A DNA stretch of 64,000 nucleotides from Pseudomonas sp. AKS31 (GCF_023634765.1 NZ_JAMLFX010000003.1:452417-516416), one strand, 5' to 3'. Shown: positions 40,584 through 49,726, counted from the stretch's first letter. The notes: generated by a model not told the origin, from the sequence alone. Program-made: numbers and translations.

Positions 40584-40685
40584 GGTGACTCCTTGTGCAA
40601 GCGGGATTGCCGCCCGTCGGACTGCAAACAATTAGCACAGACCTTCCGTGCTGTGCTGCGCTGTCCTTGAAAAGTCCGGAATGCC

Positions 40686-41264
40686 TTACGGCGTTTCCAC
40701 CGGCCACGGGCAGTAACAACCGACCGCCAGGGTGTGCGTGGCATTGACCGGACGATCTTCCGTCAGGGCATTCAAAATCGGTTCGATAAAACTGTTGCTG
40801 GAGTTGCAGGTCAGGCCTTCGCTGTAGGGGCCGAAGTACGCCAGTTTGCCGCTGCGGTCCCAGATCGCCACAGCCGGGCTGGCCGGAACCTGTTCGGAGC
40901 CGGGCAATAGCGTGATGGTTTTCAGGCTGCTGAGGGTCGCGGGTAACTGGCCGTGGCTGCCGGCTTTTTGCACGGCGAAGAACTCAACGCCTTTGGCGCT
41001 GAACTGCTCGACCATCTCGGTCAGGTGCTGTTGGTTGCCGACGTTGCACGGGCAGGCCGGGTCCCAGAAATGCACCAGACGGATTTTGCCGGGACCGGCG
41101 AGATTGTCCGGCAGACGCAGCGGATCACCGGAAAACACCGCCGTGTGTTCGCTGAATGCGCGCAGATAACGCCCCTGAAACCAGTCGTACGCCGCCCACA
41201 ACACCCCGGCGCAAATCAGCGCGAGCAGGCTGGCAAACAGTGCGGTGCGGTAGGGCGAACGCAT
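40686..41264 (-). CDS. Thioredoxin-like membrane-anchored protein (DUF6436 type)
   Basis: 192 aa. One N-terminal membrane anchor (about 8-27), then a thioredoxin-like domain with IRLVHFWDPACPCN, that is cysteines 71 and 73 in a CPC arrangement rather than CxxC. Extra cysteines are at the C-terminus (LTCNSS, VGCYCPWP). It probably acts in periplasmic redox. The family is of unproven function. It lies upstream of the acylase gene on the same strand. Confidence 0.8.
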   Translation of the reverse strand: MRSPYRTALFASLLALICAGVLWAAYDWFQGRYLRAFSEHTAVFSGDPLRLPDNLAGPGKIRLVHFWDPACPCNVGNQQHLTEMVEQFSAKGVEFFAVQKAGSHGQLPATLSSLKTITLLPGSEQVPASPAVAIWDRSGKLAYFGPYSEGLTCNSSNSFIEPILNALTEDRPVNATHTLAVGCYCPWPVETP

Positions 41265-41362
41265 GGATTTGGTTCCTCAGAGGCGGGCTAGCTTGCCATG
41301 TCTGCCTCTACAGATGAATATCGCAGGCCGATAAAGTCTGTTTACCGCTTTGGAATTCCCGC

Positions 41363-42310
41363 ATGCCTGCCACTTTCGATCCCGATCATTTACGCGCCAG
41401 CCTCAAGCCATTGGCCGAGTGGCAGCCGTTGTCGGACGAGGCCAAGGCCTATCAGCGCTTTTACCAAACCGACTTTCCCGAGCGGGATGTCTGGCGTGGC
41501 ATGGGCCGTTTCGAGGTCGATGGTTATGAACTGGTCAGTCATTGCTGGTGGCCGGAAAAGGTCAAGGCGACGCTGTTTCTGCTGCACGGTTACTACGATC
41601 ACACCGGGTTGTATCGGCACGTGATCGAGTGGGCACTGGATCAGGACTTCGCAGTGATCGCCTGCGACTTGCCGGGGCATGGCCTGTCGAGCGGGCCGCG
41701 CGCGAGCATCCGTGATTTCTCCGAGTATCAGGATGTCTTGCAGGGTTTGTTCGCCGAGGCACAGTCGATCGCGCTGCCGCAGCCGTGGCATCTGTGCGGG
41801 CAGAGCACCGGCGGGGCGATTGTGGTCGATCATCTGCTCAACCATGGTGAAAACAGCCCGGCGCAGGGCCAGGTGATTTTGCTGGCGCCACTGGTGCGGC
41901 CACGGGCGTGGGGCTGGTCGCAACTGAGTTATTACTTGCTCAGACCCTTTGTCAGAGGGGTCACGCGGCGCTTCAGCGAGAACTCCAACGATCCGGATTT
42001 CCTGCCGTTTCTGCAGGCCGATCCATTGCAGCCACGGCGCTTGCCGACCCAGTGGGTGGGCGCGCTGTCACGCTGGATCATCCGCGTCGAACACGCGAAA
42101 AAAAGTCCGCGACGGCCGCTGATCATTCAGGGGCAGGCGGACATGACGGTGGACTGGCAGCACAATTTGCAGGTGTTGAAGTGGAAGTTCGACCGGCCAC
42201 AGATCTTGCTGCTGGCCGAGGCGCGGCATCATCTGGCGAATGAAACGGTGGAGATGCGCGAGGAGTATTTCGAGTTCTTGAGCAAGCGGATCAGGGGCCG
42301 AAACCTGTAG
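41363..42310 (+). CDS. Alpha/beta hydrolase (monoacylglycerol-lipase-like)
   Basis: 315 aa. Nucleophile elbow LCGQSTGGAIV gives Ser148; the oxyanion segment is LFLLHGYYDHTGLYRHVIEW; the acid and base are in QGQADMTVDW and AEARHHLANE. It resembles the Hydrolase_4 serine aminopeptidase/lysophospholipase group. Divergent from the DUF6436 gene (98 bp). Substrate unknown. Confidence 0.9.
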   Translation: MPATFDPDHLRASLKPLAEWQPLSDEAKAYQRFYQTDFPERDVWRGMGRFEVDGYELVSHCWWPEKVKATLFLLHGYYDHTGLYRHVIEWALDQDFAVIACDLPGHGLSSGPRASIRDFSEYQDVLQGLFAEAQSIALPQPWHLCGQSTGGAIVVDHLLNHGENSPAQGQVILLAPLVRPRAWGWSQLSYYLLRPFVRGVTRRFSENSNDPDFLPFLQADPLQPRRLPTQWVGALSRWIIRVEHAKKSPRRPLIIQGQADMTVDWQHNLQVLKWKFDRPQILLLAEARHHLANETVEMREEYFEFLSKRIRGRNL

Positions 42311-42323
42311 TGGATTTTAAGGC

Positions 42324-42422
42324 CCCATCGCTGGCAAGCCAGCTCCCACAGGTTTCTCTGGTGTTCACATTATTTGTGATCGACGTAAAACCCTGTGGGA
42401 GCAGGCTTGCCAGCGATGGCGG
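42324..42422. repeat. Two-armed palindromic repeat (type C)
   Basis: CCATCGCTGGCAAGCCAGCT and its complement bracket about 35 bp. Copies at 51701 and 54657. It lies between the hydrolase and DUF2059 genes. Confidence 0.8.
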
Positions 42423-42440
42423 CCGGTCAGGCGCTGAAGA

Positions 42441-43172
42441 TCATTGCCCGACCGCCAACCCTGCGCGAATCGCTGCCAGCGCGGCCTGGTAATAGGCCTT
42501 GCCCTCAGCCGATTCGGCAAACGTCGCAAACTCTTCCAGCTCTTCATCCGACAGATCGCGATAGACGTAGAGCAGCGTGTTGTTCATGTCCGCGCCGATC
42601 TGATCCATCAAGCGCTGGCGCTGACCATTGAGCATGCCTTGCGCCTGACCGCCGCCAAGCAGTCCCGGGATCATCGAACTCAAGCTGTCCGCCGCCACTC
42701 CCGCAATCGCCAGGCTCACTTCGGCGCCAGCCTCACGGGCCGGCAAGGCCTGGGCGAGGTGGCCGATGATCAGCAGACGGCTGTCGCTGGCCTGCATCTT
42801 GGGCAGGCCTTTGGCGTTCTTTGCCAGTTGATCGCGGCGGGTCGCGAGCAATTCGGCAGCGACGATTTTCTTGCCCAGCGGCGATTGAAAGAAAGTCAGG
42901 GACGGTTTCGGATCGGCGAGGTTCTGTCGCAGTTGCGCCTCGGCACGTTGATCCATGGCCTGGGGGGCAAAGCGCTGGTTGCTGTTGTTCACCAGCGCTT
43001 GAAACACGGCGGGCGGCAGGCTGTTCTGATAGCGCTGCTGCGCGGCACTCAGGGCGTCATTGAAATGCGCACGTTGATCTGGCCAGCCGGCGATCTTGTA
43101 CAACTGATCGTGGCCGTCCGCCCAGGCGGGCAAAACGCAGAACATCAACAGTGAAAAAAGCAAACGGCGCAT
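42441..43172 (-). CDS. DUF2059 domain-containing secreted protein
   Basis: 243 aa with signal peptide 1-18 (ends AWA). C-terminal DUF2059: YRDLSDEELEEFATFAESAE followed by GKAYYQAALAAI. The family is periplasmic and lacks a proven role. ATG 43172 has AGGAGT upstream. The frame is open for another 46 codons without similarity. Confidence 0.85.
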   Translation of the reverse strand: MRRLLFSLLMFCVLPAWADGHDQLYKIAGWPDQRAHFNDALSAAQQRYQNSLPPAVFQALVNNSNQRFAPQAMDQRAEAQLRQNLADPKPSLTFFQSPLGKKIVAAELLATRRDQLAKNAKGLPKMQASDSRLLIIGHLAQALPAREAGAEVSLAIAGVAADSLSSMIPGLLGGGQAQGMLNGQRQRLMDQIGADMNNTLLYVYRDLSDEELEEFATFAESAEGKAYYQAALAAIRAGLAVGQ

Positions 43173-43280
43173 AGGGACTCCTGTCAGCAGCGGACTATTC
43201 TCCGTGCGGTGCCGGTACTTGTCGAGAATTCGTAGCAAGCCGCCGCGTGGCTCTGTCGGATTTCTTGCCGCCGACATACT

Positions 43281-43913
43281 ATGCGCGCCATGCAAATATC
43301 CTCTGAACACCCACTGCTGTTACGCATTGTCGACGACCTGGCCGAACACGGCTGGTCGCAGCAGAACATATTCCTGCCCGCCGGTTTGACCCGCGAGCTG
43401 GCGGCCGAGTGCCGCAAACGTGAAGCCGAGGGTGAACTGGCGCCGGCGGCGGTGGGCCGTGGGCCGTTTTCAGAGATTCGCGAGGGTATTCGCGGCGACC
43501 ACATTCAGTGGATCGACCCAGGCCAGGCCGATTCCAGCGACCGCTATCTGAATCTGATGGAGAGCCTGCGCGAGGCGCTCAACCGAGACTTGTTTCTTGG
43601 TCTTGAGGACTTTGAATGCCATTTCGCGCTGTATCCGCCGGGTGCTTTTTATCGCAAGCACGTCGACCGTTTTCGCGACGACGACAAGCGCATGGTCTCG
43701 GTGGTGGTCTACCTCAATGACGCGTGGCTGCCGGAAGATGGCGGTCAGTTGCGCATGTATCTGAAAGACGACCGTGTGCACGACGTGCTGCCTGTTGGCG
43801 GTTGTCTGGTGGTGTTTCTCTCCGGTGAAGTGCCCCACGAAGTGCTGCCGGCGAACCGCGAGCGCCTGTCGCTGACCGGCTGGTTCCGTCGCCGTGGCAA
43901 CGAGCCGTTCTGA
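43281..43913 (+). CDS. 2OG-Fe(II) oxygenase (prolyl-4-hydroxylase-like)
   Basis: 210 aa. Iron ligands visible as H127 and D129 (KHVDRFRDD) and H186 (VPHEVLPANRERLSLTGWF), with R195 for 2-oxoglutarate. Double-stranded beta-helix fold. The start could be ATG 43281 or ATG 43290; neither has a strong ribosome site. It is followed after 1 bp by the DUF523 gene, so both are likely cotranscribed. Target protein or small molecule unknown. Confidence 0.88.
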   Translation: MRAMQISSEHPLLLRIVDDLAEHGWSQQNIFLPAGLTRELAAECRKREAEGELAPAAVGRGPFSEIREGIRGDHIQWIDPGQADSSDRYLNLMESLREALNRDLFLGLEDFECHFALYPPGAFYRKHVDRFRDDDKRMVSVVVYLNDAWLPEDGGQLRMYLKDDRVHDVLPVGGCLVVFLSGEVPHEVLPANRERLSLTGWFRRRGNEPF

Positions 43914-43914
43914 T

Positions 43915-44400
43915 ATGCAGAAGATTCTGGTCAGCCGTTGCCTGTTGGGCCATCGCGTGCGTTATGACGGTGGTGCGAGTGGGCCTTTTGATGTGCTCGA
44001 GCAGTGGATTGCCGAAGGGCGGGTGGTGCCGTTGTGCCCGGAGGTCGCGGGGGGATTGCCGACGCCACGGGCGGCGGCGGAGATTCCGGGCGGGCAGGGT
44101 GGTGAAGTGCTTGATGGTGTCGCCTCGGTTATAACCACCGAGGGGGAGGATGTCAGTGCGCAGTTTCTCGACGGTGCGCGGCAGGCGTTGGCGCTGGTGC
44201 AGAAGCACGGCATTCGGGTGGCGGTGCTCAAGGCCAACAGTCCCTCTTGCGGCAATCTACTGACTTACGACGGGACGTTCAGTGGCGTCAAAGTCAGTGG
44301 CGAAGGGGTGACGGCCGCGTTGCTCAAGCGCCATGGTGTGCAGGTGTTCAGTGAACTGGAATTGCCGCAGGCCGCGCTGGCACTGGCTGCTTTGGACTGA
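43915..44400 (+). CDS. DUF523 domain-containing protein
   Basis: 161 aa: MQKILVSRCLLGHRVRYDGG at the start and LKANSPSCGN later, both family signatures with conserved cysteines suited to a metal or FeS site. ATG 43915 begins 1 bp after the oxygenase stop. DUF523 has been linked to thiouracil desulfuration in some bacteria (TudS), so this could be a desulfidase; that is inference. Confidence 0.88.
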   Translation: MQKILVSRCLLGHRVRYDGGASGPFDVLEQWIAEGRVVPLCPEVAGGLPTPRAAAEIPGGQGGEVLDGVASVITTEGEDVSAQFLDGARQALALVQKHGIRVAVLKANSPSCGNLLTYDGTFSGVKVSGEGVTAALLKRHGVQVFSELELPQAALALAALD

Positions 44401-44413
44401 TCCTGAATCGTTA

Positions 44414-44681
44414 CCCTCACCCCAGCCCTCTCCCGGAGGGAGAGGGGGCCGACCGAAGTGTCTGGCGCTGTCCATCGACCTGAAAGACCTTGGCGATTAT
44501 GGCTTCGACACAGCCATGACCGATCGACTATGGATTCGACACAGCCATGACCGATCGACTATGGATTCGACAAAGCCATGACCAGTCGATTTCGGATTCG
44601 GTATAGCCATCCCAGGTCGGCGTATCTCTAAAGCAACCCCAAATCAGTCCCCTCTCCCTCCGGGAGAGGGCTAGTGAGGGG
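44414..44681. repeat. Composite repeat E, copy 2, with four 31-bp tandem units
   Basis: Same inverted arms as copy 1 (CCCTCACCCCAGCCCTCTCC and complement). The interior is in the opposite orientation to copies 1 and 3: GACCGAAGTGTC and CCATCGACCTGAAAGACC are the reverse complement of the shared block. Four 31-bp units span 44497-44527, 44528-44558, 44559-44589 and 44590-44620; the first three are near-identical and contain TGGATTCGACACAGCCATGA, and the fourth is degenerate. Confidence 0.85.
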
Positions 44682-44684
44682 CTT

Positions 44685-45248
44685 CTAAGGTTTCAACCAC
44701 TTCTCGGTCAGCGCTGCCAGGCGCCCATCCGCCTTGATCCGCTGCATCGCGCTCGCAAGGCTGGCCTGAAACGCCGGATTGCCCTTCTGAAACGGAATCG
44801 CCAAATCCACCGGCTCTGTCGCTTTCGGCTTCTCTTCCGTCAACGCCTGCACCAGCACCATCGGCCGTGGCTGCTCATCTTTCTTCGCCAGCAATTGCGC
44901 ATCGACCTTGCCGTAAGACTCGCTGAAGTCGAAACGATCCTTGAGTTCGGGTGTCAGTGCTATGTGGTTGAGCGCGACGTCGTACTTGCCGCTTTCAACG
45001 CCCTGGAGCAGGTCGGCCTCATCCGTGACGATGAAGTCGGCGCGCACATCCAGCTCGTTGGCCAGCAGTTGCCCAAGCTCGACCTCGAACCCCGTGAGTG
45101 TGTCGCCTTCCTTGAAGTTGAAGGGCGGTGTATTAGCCTCAAGGGCTATGCGCAGCTCGCCACGGTCGTTGACGTCATCAATCAGTTCGGCATGAGCCAA
45201 AGGGCTCAGAAGGGGTAGCAGGCAGATCAGGCCAGGCAGAAAACGCAT
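44685..45248 (-). CDS. Short family-3 solute-binding protein
   Basis: 187 aa with signal peptide 1-20 (cut after AHA). LRIALEANTPPFNFKEGDTL and VESGKYDVALNHIALTPELK are family-3 signatures. Typical members are about 250 aa. Here the second-lobe part between SESYG and FQKGNPAFQASLASAMQRIK is about 70 residues shorter than usual. It may be an internal deletion or a natural short variant. ATG 45248 with GGAG. No permease is nearby. The stop codon is only 3 bp from repeat E copy 2. Confidence 0.8.
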   Translation of the reverse strand: MRFLPGLICLLPLLSPLAHAELIDDVNDRGELRIALEANTPPFNFKEGDTLTGFEVELGQLLANELDVRADFIVTDEADLLQGVESGKYDVALNHIALTPELKDRFDFSESYGKVDAQLLAKKDEQPRPMVLVQALTEEKPKATEPVDLAIPFQKGNPAFQASLASAMQRIKADGRLAALTEKWLKP

Positions 45249-45383
45249 GGTCACTCCTTTGAAATCATTATCGCGACGCTCTGAGTCAGGCTCGCTTTGC
45301 TATGGTTGTCGAGTGCCTTCGACAACGAATGGTCGTGAAGTTGTCATGACCATACGGATTTTACGGAAAAACTGGAGAAGAAA

Positions 45384-45809
45384 ATGAAAAGCTTTATGTC
45401 ACGTGCAGCGTTGGCGGGTGTGTTGATGGGTGTTTCGGTGCTGGCCAGTGCGGCGACACCGGCCCCTAAAGGCGCCGAAGTGTTCATCGTTTCTCCCGAA
45501 GACGGGGCCACGGTTTCGCAGACCTTCACCGTCAAGTTCGGTACCAAGGACGTTGCACTGGCACCGGCCGGTGATGTCACCAAAAACACCGGTCACCACC
45601 ACCTGCTGATCGACGTCGACAAGCTGCCAGCGGCCGGCGCTCCGATTCCGAATGATGCCAACCACATGCACTTCGGCAAGGCGCAAACCCAGGCCGACGT
45701 CAAGCTGGCACCCGGCAAGCACACCCTGCAACTGGAGCTGGGCGACAGCGGCCACATGCCGTTCGATCCGCCAATCGTCTCGAAGAAAATCACCGTCAAC
45801 GTGGAATAA
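45384..45809 (+). CDS. DUF4399 domain-containing secreted protein
   Basis: 141 aa. Signal peptide 1-23, then VFIVSPEDGATVSQTFTVKF and GHHHLLIDVDKLPAAG, a cluster of histidines plus a later HMHFGKAQTQ that looks like a metal site. Beta-rich fold. Role unknown. A terminator follows at once. Confidence 0.88.
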   Translation: MKSFMSRAALAGVLMGVSVLASAATPAPKGAEVFIVSPEDGATVSQTFTVKFGTKDVALAPAGDVTKNTGHHHLLIDVDKLPAAGAPIPNDANHMHFGKAQTQADVKLAPGKHTLQLELGDSGHMPFDPPIVSKKITVNVE

Positions 45810-45839
45810 AAAAGGGAGCCCTTCGGGGCTCCCTTTTTT
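45808..45839 (+). terminator. Rho-independent terminator after the DUF4399 gene
   Basis: GGGAGCCCTTCGGGGCTCCC followed by T7 and overlapping the stop codon. Confidence 0.9.
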
Positions 45840-45842
45840 ATC

Positions 45843-45914
45843 GCTGCAAGCTTCAAGCTGAAAGCTTCAAGTAAAAGCAAACATCACTTGCCGCTTGTAA
45901 CTTGAGGCTTGTAG
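45843..45914. repeat. Imperfect inverted repeat (CAAGCTTCAAG type)
   Basis: GCTGCAAGCTTCAAGCTGAA on one side and CTTGTAACTTGAGGCTTGTA on the other, between converging genes; a different repeat type from A-E. Confidence 0.6.
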
Positions 45915-45920
45915 CAGTTC

Positions 45921-47150
45921 TTAAAAAAGAACCCGGCTACGGATGGTGCCGTTGATGTGCTGCAGCTTCTCTTGCGCCAGGTCCGAGTACTCGGCGTCGA
46001 CGTCGATCACCACGTAGCCAACCTTCTCGTTGGTCTGCAGGAATTGACCGGAGATGTTGATGCCGTTTTCGGCGAAGACCTTGTTGATCTCGCTCATCAC
46101 ACCCGGGATGTTTTCGTGGATGTGCAGCAGGCGGTGCTTGCCAGGGTGAGCCGGCAGGGCCACTTCCGGGAAGTTCACCGACGAAACGGAGGTGCCGTTG
46201 TCGCTGTACTTGACCAGTTTTTCCGCCACTTCCAGACCGATGTTGGCTTGCGCTTCGGCGGTCGAACCACCGATGTGCGGGGTCAGGATGACGTTGTCGA
46301 GGCCACGCAGCGGGCTTTCGAACTCCTCGTCGTTGGAGCGTGGCTCCACCGGGAATACGTCGATGGCCGCGCCGATCAGGTGCTTGTCCTTGATCGCGTC
46401 CGCCAGGGCGTCCAGTTCGACCACGGTGCCGCGCGCCGCGTTGATCAGAATGCCGCCCTTCTTGATGGCGCGGATTTCCTTCTCGCCGATCATCCACTGG
46501 GTCGCAGCGGTTTCCGGAACGTGCAGGGTGACGATGTCGGACATGCCCAGCAGCTCGTGCAGGTTGCCGACCTGCGTGGCGTTGCCCAGTGGCAGCTTGG
46601 TCACGGTGTCGTAGAAGAACACCTGCATGCCCAGACCTTCCGCCAGAACCGACAGCTGCGTACCGATCGAGCCATAGCCGACGATGCCGAGTTTCTTGCC
46701 ACGGATCTCGAAGGAGTTGGCTGCGGACTTGATCCAGCCGCCACGGTGGCAGGAAGCGTTTTTCTCAGGGATGCCGCGCAGCAGCAGGATCGCTTCGGCC
46801 AGCACCAGTTCCGCTACGGAGCGGGTGTTGGAGTACGGCGCGTTGAACACGGCGATGCCGCGCTCACGGGCAGCACTCAGGTCAACCTGGTTGGTGCCGA
46901 TGCAGAAACAGCCGACCGCGACCAGCTTCTTCGCGTGATCGAAGATCTCTTCGGTCAGTTGGGTGCGCGAACGAATGCCGATGAAGTGAGCGTCAGCGAT
47001 CTTTTCCTTGAGCTGGGCTTCCGGCAAGGAACCTGTCAGGTATTCGATGCTGGTGTAGCCCGCCGCCTTGAGGACGTCGACAGCCGATTGGTGGACGCCT
47101 TCGAGAAGAAGGAACTTGATCTTGCTCTTATCGAGAGAAGTCTTGCTCAT
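45921..47150 (-). CDS. serA: D-3-phosphoglycerate dehydrogenase
   Basis: 409 aa. NAD-binding LGIVGYGSIGTQLSVLAEGL, catalytic LTPHIGGSTAEAQANIGLEV and a C-terminal ACT domain (about 335-409) for serine control. First step of serine synthesis. Pseudomonas SerA is also known to reduce 2-oxoglutarate to D-2-hydroxyglutarate. ATG 47150 chosen; the frame extends 49 codons upstream without similarity. Divergent from the D-2-hydroxyglutarate dehydrogenase gene. Confidence 0.96.
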   Translation of the reverse strand: MSKTSLDKSKIKFLLLEGVHQSAVDVLKAAGYTSIEYLTGSLPEAQLKEKIADAHFIGIRSRTQLTEEIFDHAKKLVAVGCFCIGTNQVDLSAARERGIAVFNAPYSNTRSVAELVLAEAILLLRGIPEKNASCHRGGWIKSAANSFEIRGKKLGIVGYGSIGTQLSVLAEGLGMQVFFYDTVTKLPLGNATQVGNLHELLGMSDIVTLHVPETAATQWMIGEKEIRAIKKGGILINAARGTVVELDALADAIKDKHLIGAAIDVFPVEPRSNDEEFESPLRGLDNVILTPHIGGSTAEAQANIGLEVAEKLVKYSDNGTSVSSVNFPEVALPAHPGKHRLLHIHENIPGVMSEINKVFAENGINISGQFLQTNEKVGYVVIDVDAEYSDLAQEKLQHINGTIRSRVLF

Positions 47151-47356
47151 CTGCGTAAACCTGTATCCCGGAGAAAAATGGCAGGGAGGGGAGCAGCCTG
47201 GAGCTGACCCAAACGGCAGGAAAGCCGTTACCGCAGAACTGGCCTTGGGCACTGGCCTGCGGGGTCGGTATGCTAGCATAGCCGCCCTGCTAAACACTCA
47301 TTCCTGCGACGTGAAGCGTTCTCAGGATGACCATGAATTGTTCGAGAGTTCTGTCG

Positions 47357-48751
47357 ATGACCAATCCTGCCCTGATTGATGAACTGAAGACCCTGGTCGA
47401 GCCTGGCAAGGTCCTGACCGACGCCGACTCCCTGAATGCGTACGGCAAGGATTGGACCAAACACTTCGCCCCGGCGCCGAGTGCCATCGTATTTCCCAAG
47501 ACCATCGAGCAGGTGCAGGCCGTGGTCCGCTGGGCCAACACCCACAAGATTGCGCTGGTGCCATCGGGCGGGCGCACCGGCCTTTCCGCCGCTGCGGTGG
47601 CGGCCAACGGCGAAGTGGTCGTCTCGTTCGACTACATGAATCAGATTCTCGACGTGAACCTCACCGACCGCACCGCCGTTTGTCAGCCGGGCGTGGTCAC
47701 CGAGCATTTGCAGAATGTCGCCGAAGAAAACGGCCTGTACTACCCGGTGGACTTCGCTTCGGCAGGTTCCAGCCAGATTGGCGGCAATATCGGCACCAAT
47801 GCCGGCGGGATCAAAGTGATTCGCTACGGCATGACCCGCAACTGGGTCGCCGGCATGAAAGTCGTCACCGGCAAAGGCGATGTGCTGGAACTGAACAAAG
47901 ACCTGATCAAGAACGCCACCGGTTACGACCTGCGTCAGTTGTTCATCGGCGCCGAAGGCACCCTCGGTTTTGTCGTCGAAGCGACCATGCGCCTGGATCG
48001 CGCGCCGAAAAACCTCACTGCCATGGTGCTCGGCACCGCTGATTTCGACTCGATCATGCCGGTGCTGCACGCGTTCCAGGGCAAGCTCGACCTGACCGCG
48101 TTTGAATTCTTCTCCGACAAGGCACTGGCCAAGGTCATGGGCCGTGGCGACGTACCGGCGCCATTCGAAACCGACTGCCCGTTCTACGCGCTGCTGGAAT
48201 TTGAAGCGACTACTGAAGAAGTGGCCAACAGCGCACTGGAAACCTTCGAGCATTGCGTCGAGCAGGGCTGGGTGCTGGACGGCGTGATGAGCCAGAGCGA
48301 AACCCAGTTGCAGAACCTGTGGAAGCTGCGCGAGTACATCTCTGAAACCATCTCGCACTGGACCCCGTACAAGAACGACATCTCGGTCACCGTGTCGAAA
48401 GTGCCAGCGTTCTTGCAGGAAATCGACGCGATCGTCGGTGAGCACTATCCGGATTTCGAGATCGTCTGGTTCGGCCACATCGGCGACGGCAACCTGCACT
48501 TGAACATCCTCAAGCCGGATAACCTGAGCAAGGACGAGTTCTTCGCCAAGTGCGCGACCGTCAACAAGTGGGTGTTCGAAACCGTTGAGAAGTACAACGG
48601 CTCGATCTCCGCCGAACACGGTGTCGGCATGACCAAGCGCGATTACTTGACCTACAGCCGCTCCCCGGTCGAGATCGAGTACATGAAAGCGGTGAAAGCG
48701 GTGTTCGACCCGAACGGCATCATGAACCCGGGCAAGATTTTCGCGGTTTGA
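47357..48751 (+). CDS. D-2-hydroxyglutarate dehydrogenase (FAD-binding oxidase)
   Basis: 464 aa. FAD_binding_4 domain first half (ALVPSGGRTGLSAAAVAANG, SQIGGNIGTNAGGIKVIRYG) and FAD-oxidase C-terminal half with GHIGDGNLHLNILKPD and SAEHGVGMTKRDYL. In P. stutzeri and P. aeruginosa the protein next to serA oxidises D-2-hydroxyglutarate back to 2-oxoglutarate, pulling the SerA reaction forward. ATG 47357 chosen over 47327. Divergent from serA. Confidence 0.88.
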   Translation: MTNPALIDELKTLVEPGKVLTDADSLNAYGKDWTKHFAPAPSAIVFPKTIEQVQAVVRWANTHKIALVPSGGRTGLSAAAVAANGEVVVSFDYMNQILDVNLTDRTAVCQPGVVTEHLQNVAEENGLYYPVDFASAGSSQIGGNIGTNAGGIKVIRYGMTRNWVAGMKVVTGKGDVLELNKDLIKNATGYDLRQLFIGAEGTLGFVVEATMRLDRAPKNLTAMVLGTADFDSIMPVLHAFQGKLDLTAFEFFSDKALAKVMGRGDVPAPFETDCPFYALLEFEATTEEVANSALETFEHCVEQGWVLDGVMSQSETQLQNLWKLREYISETISHWTPYKNDISVTVSKVPAFLQEIDAIVGEHYPDFEIVWFGHIGDGNLHLNILKPDNLSKDEFFAKCATVNKWVFETVEKYNGSISAEHGVGMTKRDYLTYSRSPVEIEYMKAVKAVFDPNGIMNPGKIFAV

Positions 48752-48792
48752 TCGGCAATCTTTGATGAATCAATGAAGGCAGGAGTCGGTAA

Positions 48793-49458
48793 ATGAGCTA
48801 TCAGCACCAGTACGTCGACGGCACGCGCATTCACTTCCCGATCGGGAAAGTCGTGTGCATTGGCCGCAATTACGCCGAACACGCCAAGGAACTGGACAAC
48901 CCGGTGCCTACCGAACCTCTGCTGTTCATCAAGCCGGGCAGTTGCGTGGTGCCGCTTGAAGGTGGTTTCAGCATTCCGACCGAACGCGGTTCTGTGCACT
49001 ACGAAGCGGAAATCGCCGTGTTGATCGGCAAACCGTTGTCGACCAGGCCGAGCCGTGAAGAAGTGCTCGACGCTATTTCCGGTTTCGCCCCGGCGCTCGA
49101 CCTGACCCTGCGTGACAAGCAAGCCGAACTGAAAGCCAAAGGCCTGCCGTGGGAAATCGCCAAGTCGTTCGACGGCGCGGCGGTGCTTGCCCCGTTCGTG
49201 GTCGGCAGCACCTTCGCTGACCTGACCGACATTGGCATTCGCTTGACCATCAACGGCGAAGTGCGTCAGGACGGCAACAGCAGCGCGATGCTCAACCCGA
49301 TCGTGCCGATGATCCAGCACATGGCGGGTTGCTTCTCGCTGCAGGCCGGTGACGTGATCCTCACCGGCACGCCAGTGGGTGTCGGCCCGCTGAACGTTGG
49401 TGATGACATCGTCCTCGAACTGGTCGGCGCGAGCAGCTTCACCAGCAGCGTGCGCTAA
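48793..49458 (+). CDS. Fumarylacetoacetate hydrolase family protein
   Basis: 221 aa FAH fold. GKVVCIGRNYAEHAKELDNP at the start and YEAEIAVLIGKPL hold the metal-binding acids; SRPSREEVLDAISGFAPALD follows. Similar proteins are acylpyruvases or oxaloacetate decarboxylase-like enzymes. It starts 41 bp after the D-2-hydroxyglutarate dehydrogenase in the same direction, so probable cotranscription. Confidence 0.9.
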   Translation: MSYQHQYVDGTRIHFPIGKVVCIGRNYAEHAKELDNPVPTEPLLFIKPGSCVVPLEGGFSIPTERGSVHYEAEIAVLIGKPLSTRPSREEVLDAISGFAPALDLTLRDKQAELKAKGLPWEIAKSFDGAAVLAPFVVGSTFADLTDIGIRLTINGEVRQDGNSSAMLNPIVPMIQHMAGCFSLQAGDVILTGTPVGVGPLNVGDDIVLELVGASSFTSSVR

Positions 49459-49477
49459 TCGCCACACTGCAAATCCC

Positions 49478-49569
49478 CTGTGGGAGCGAGCCTGCTCGCG
49501 AAAGCGTCAGGTCAGTCGACATCATCGTTGACTGACACTCTGCCTTCGCGAGCAGGCTCGCTCCCACAT
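49478..49569. repeat. Two-armed REPIN-like repeat (type B)
   Basis: TGTGGGAGCGAGCCTGCTCG and its complement at 49549-49569 bracket an inner inverted pair GTCAGTC and GACTGAC. The whole could form one long cruciform or RNA hairpin. Confidence 0.85.
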
Positions 49570-49726
49570 TGTTTTGTGATGCCCTGAAGATGGCGGGCAA
49601 CACACGACAATCCCGCCATTTGCCGTTTTTTTCACATCGTGTACGGATAATTCCTCTCATTCTGGCGTCTGAGCCGGCCTCTTTGTGCTATTACCCATAG
49701 CCTGAATTTTCGGAACGCGTCCATCG

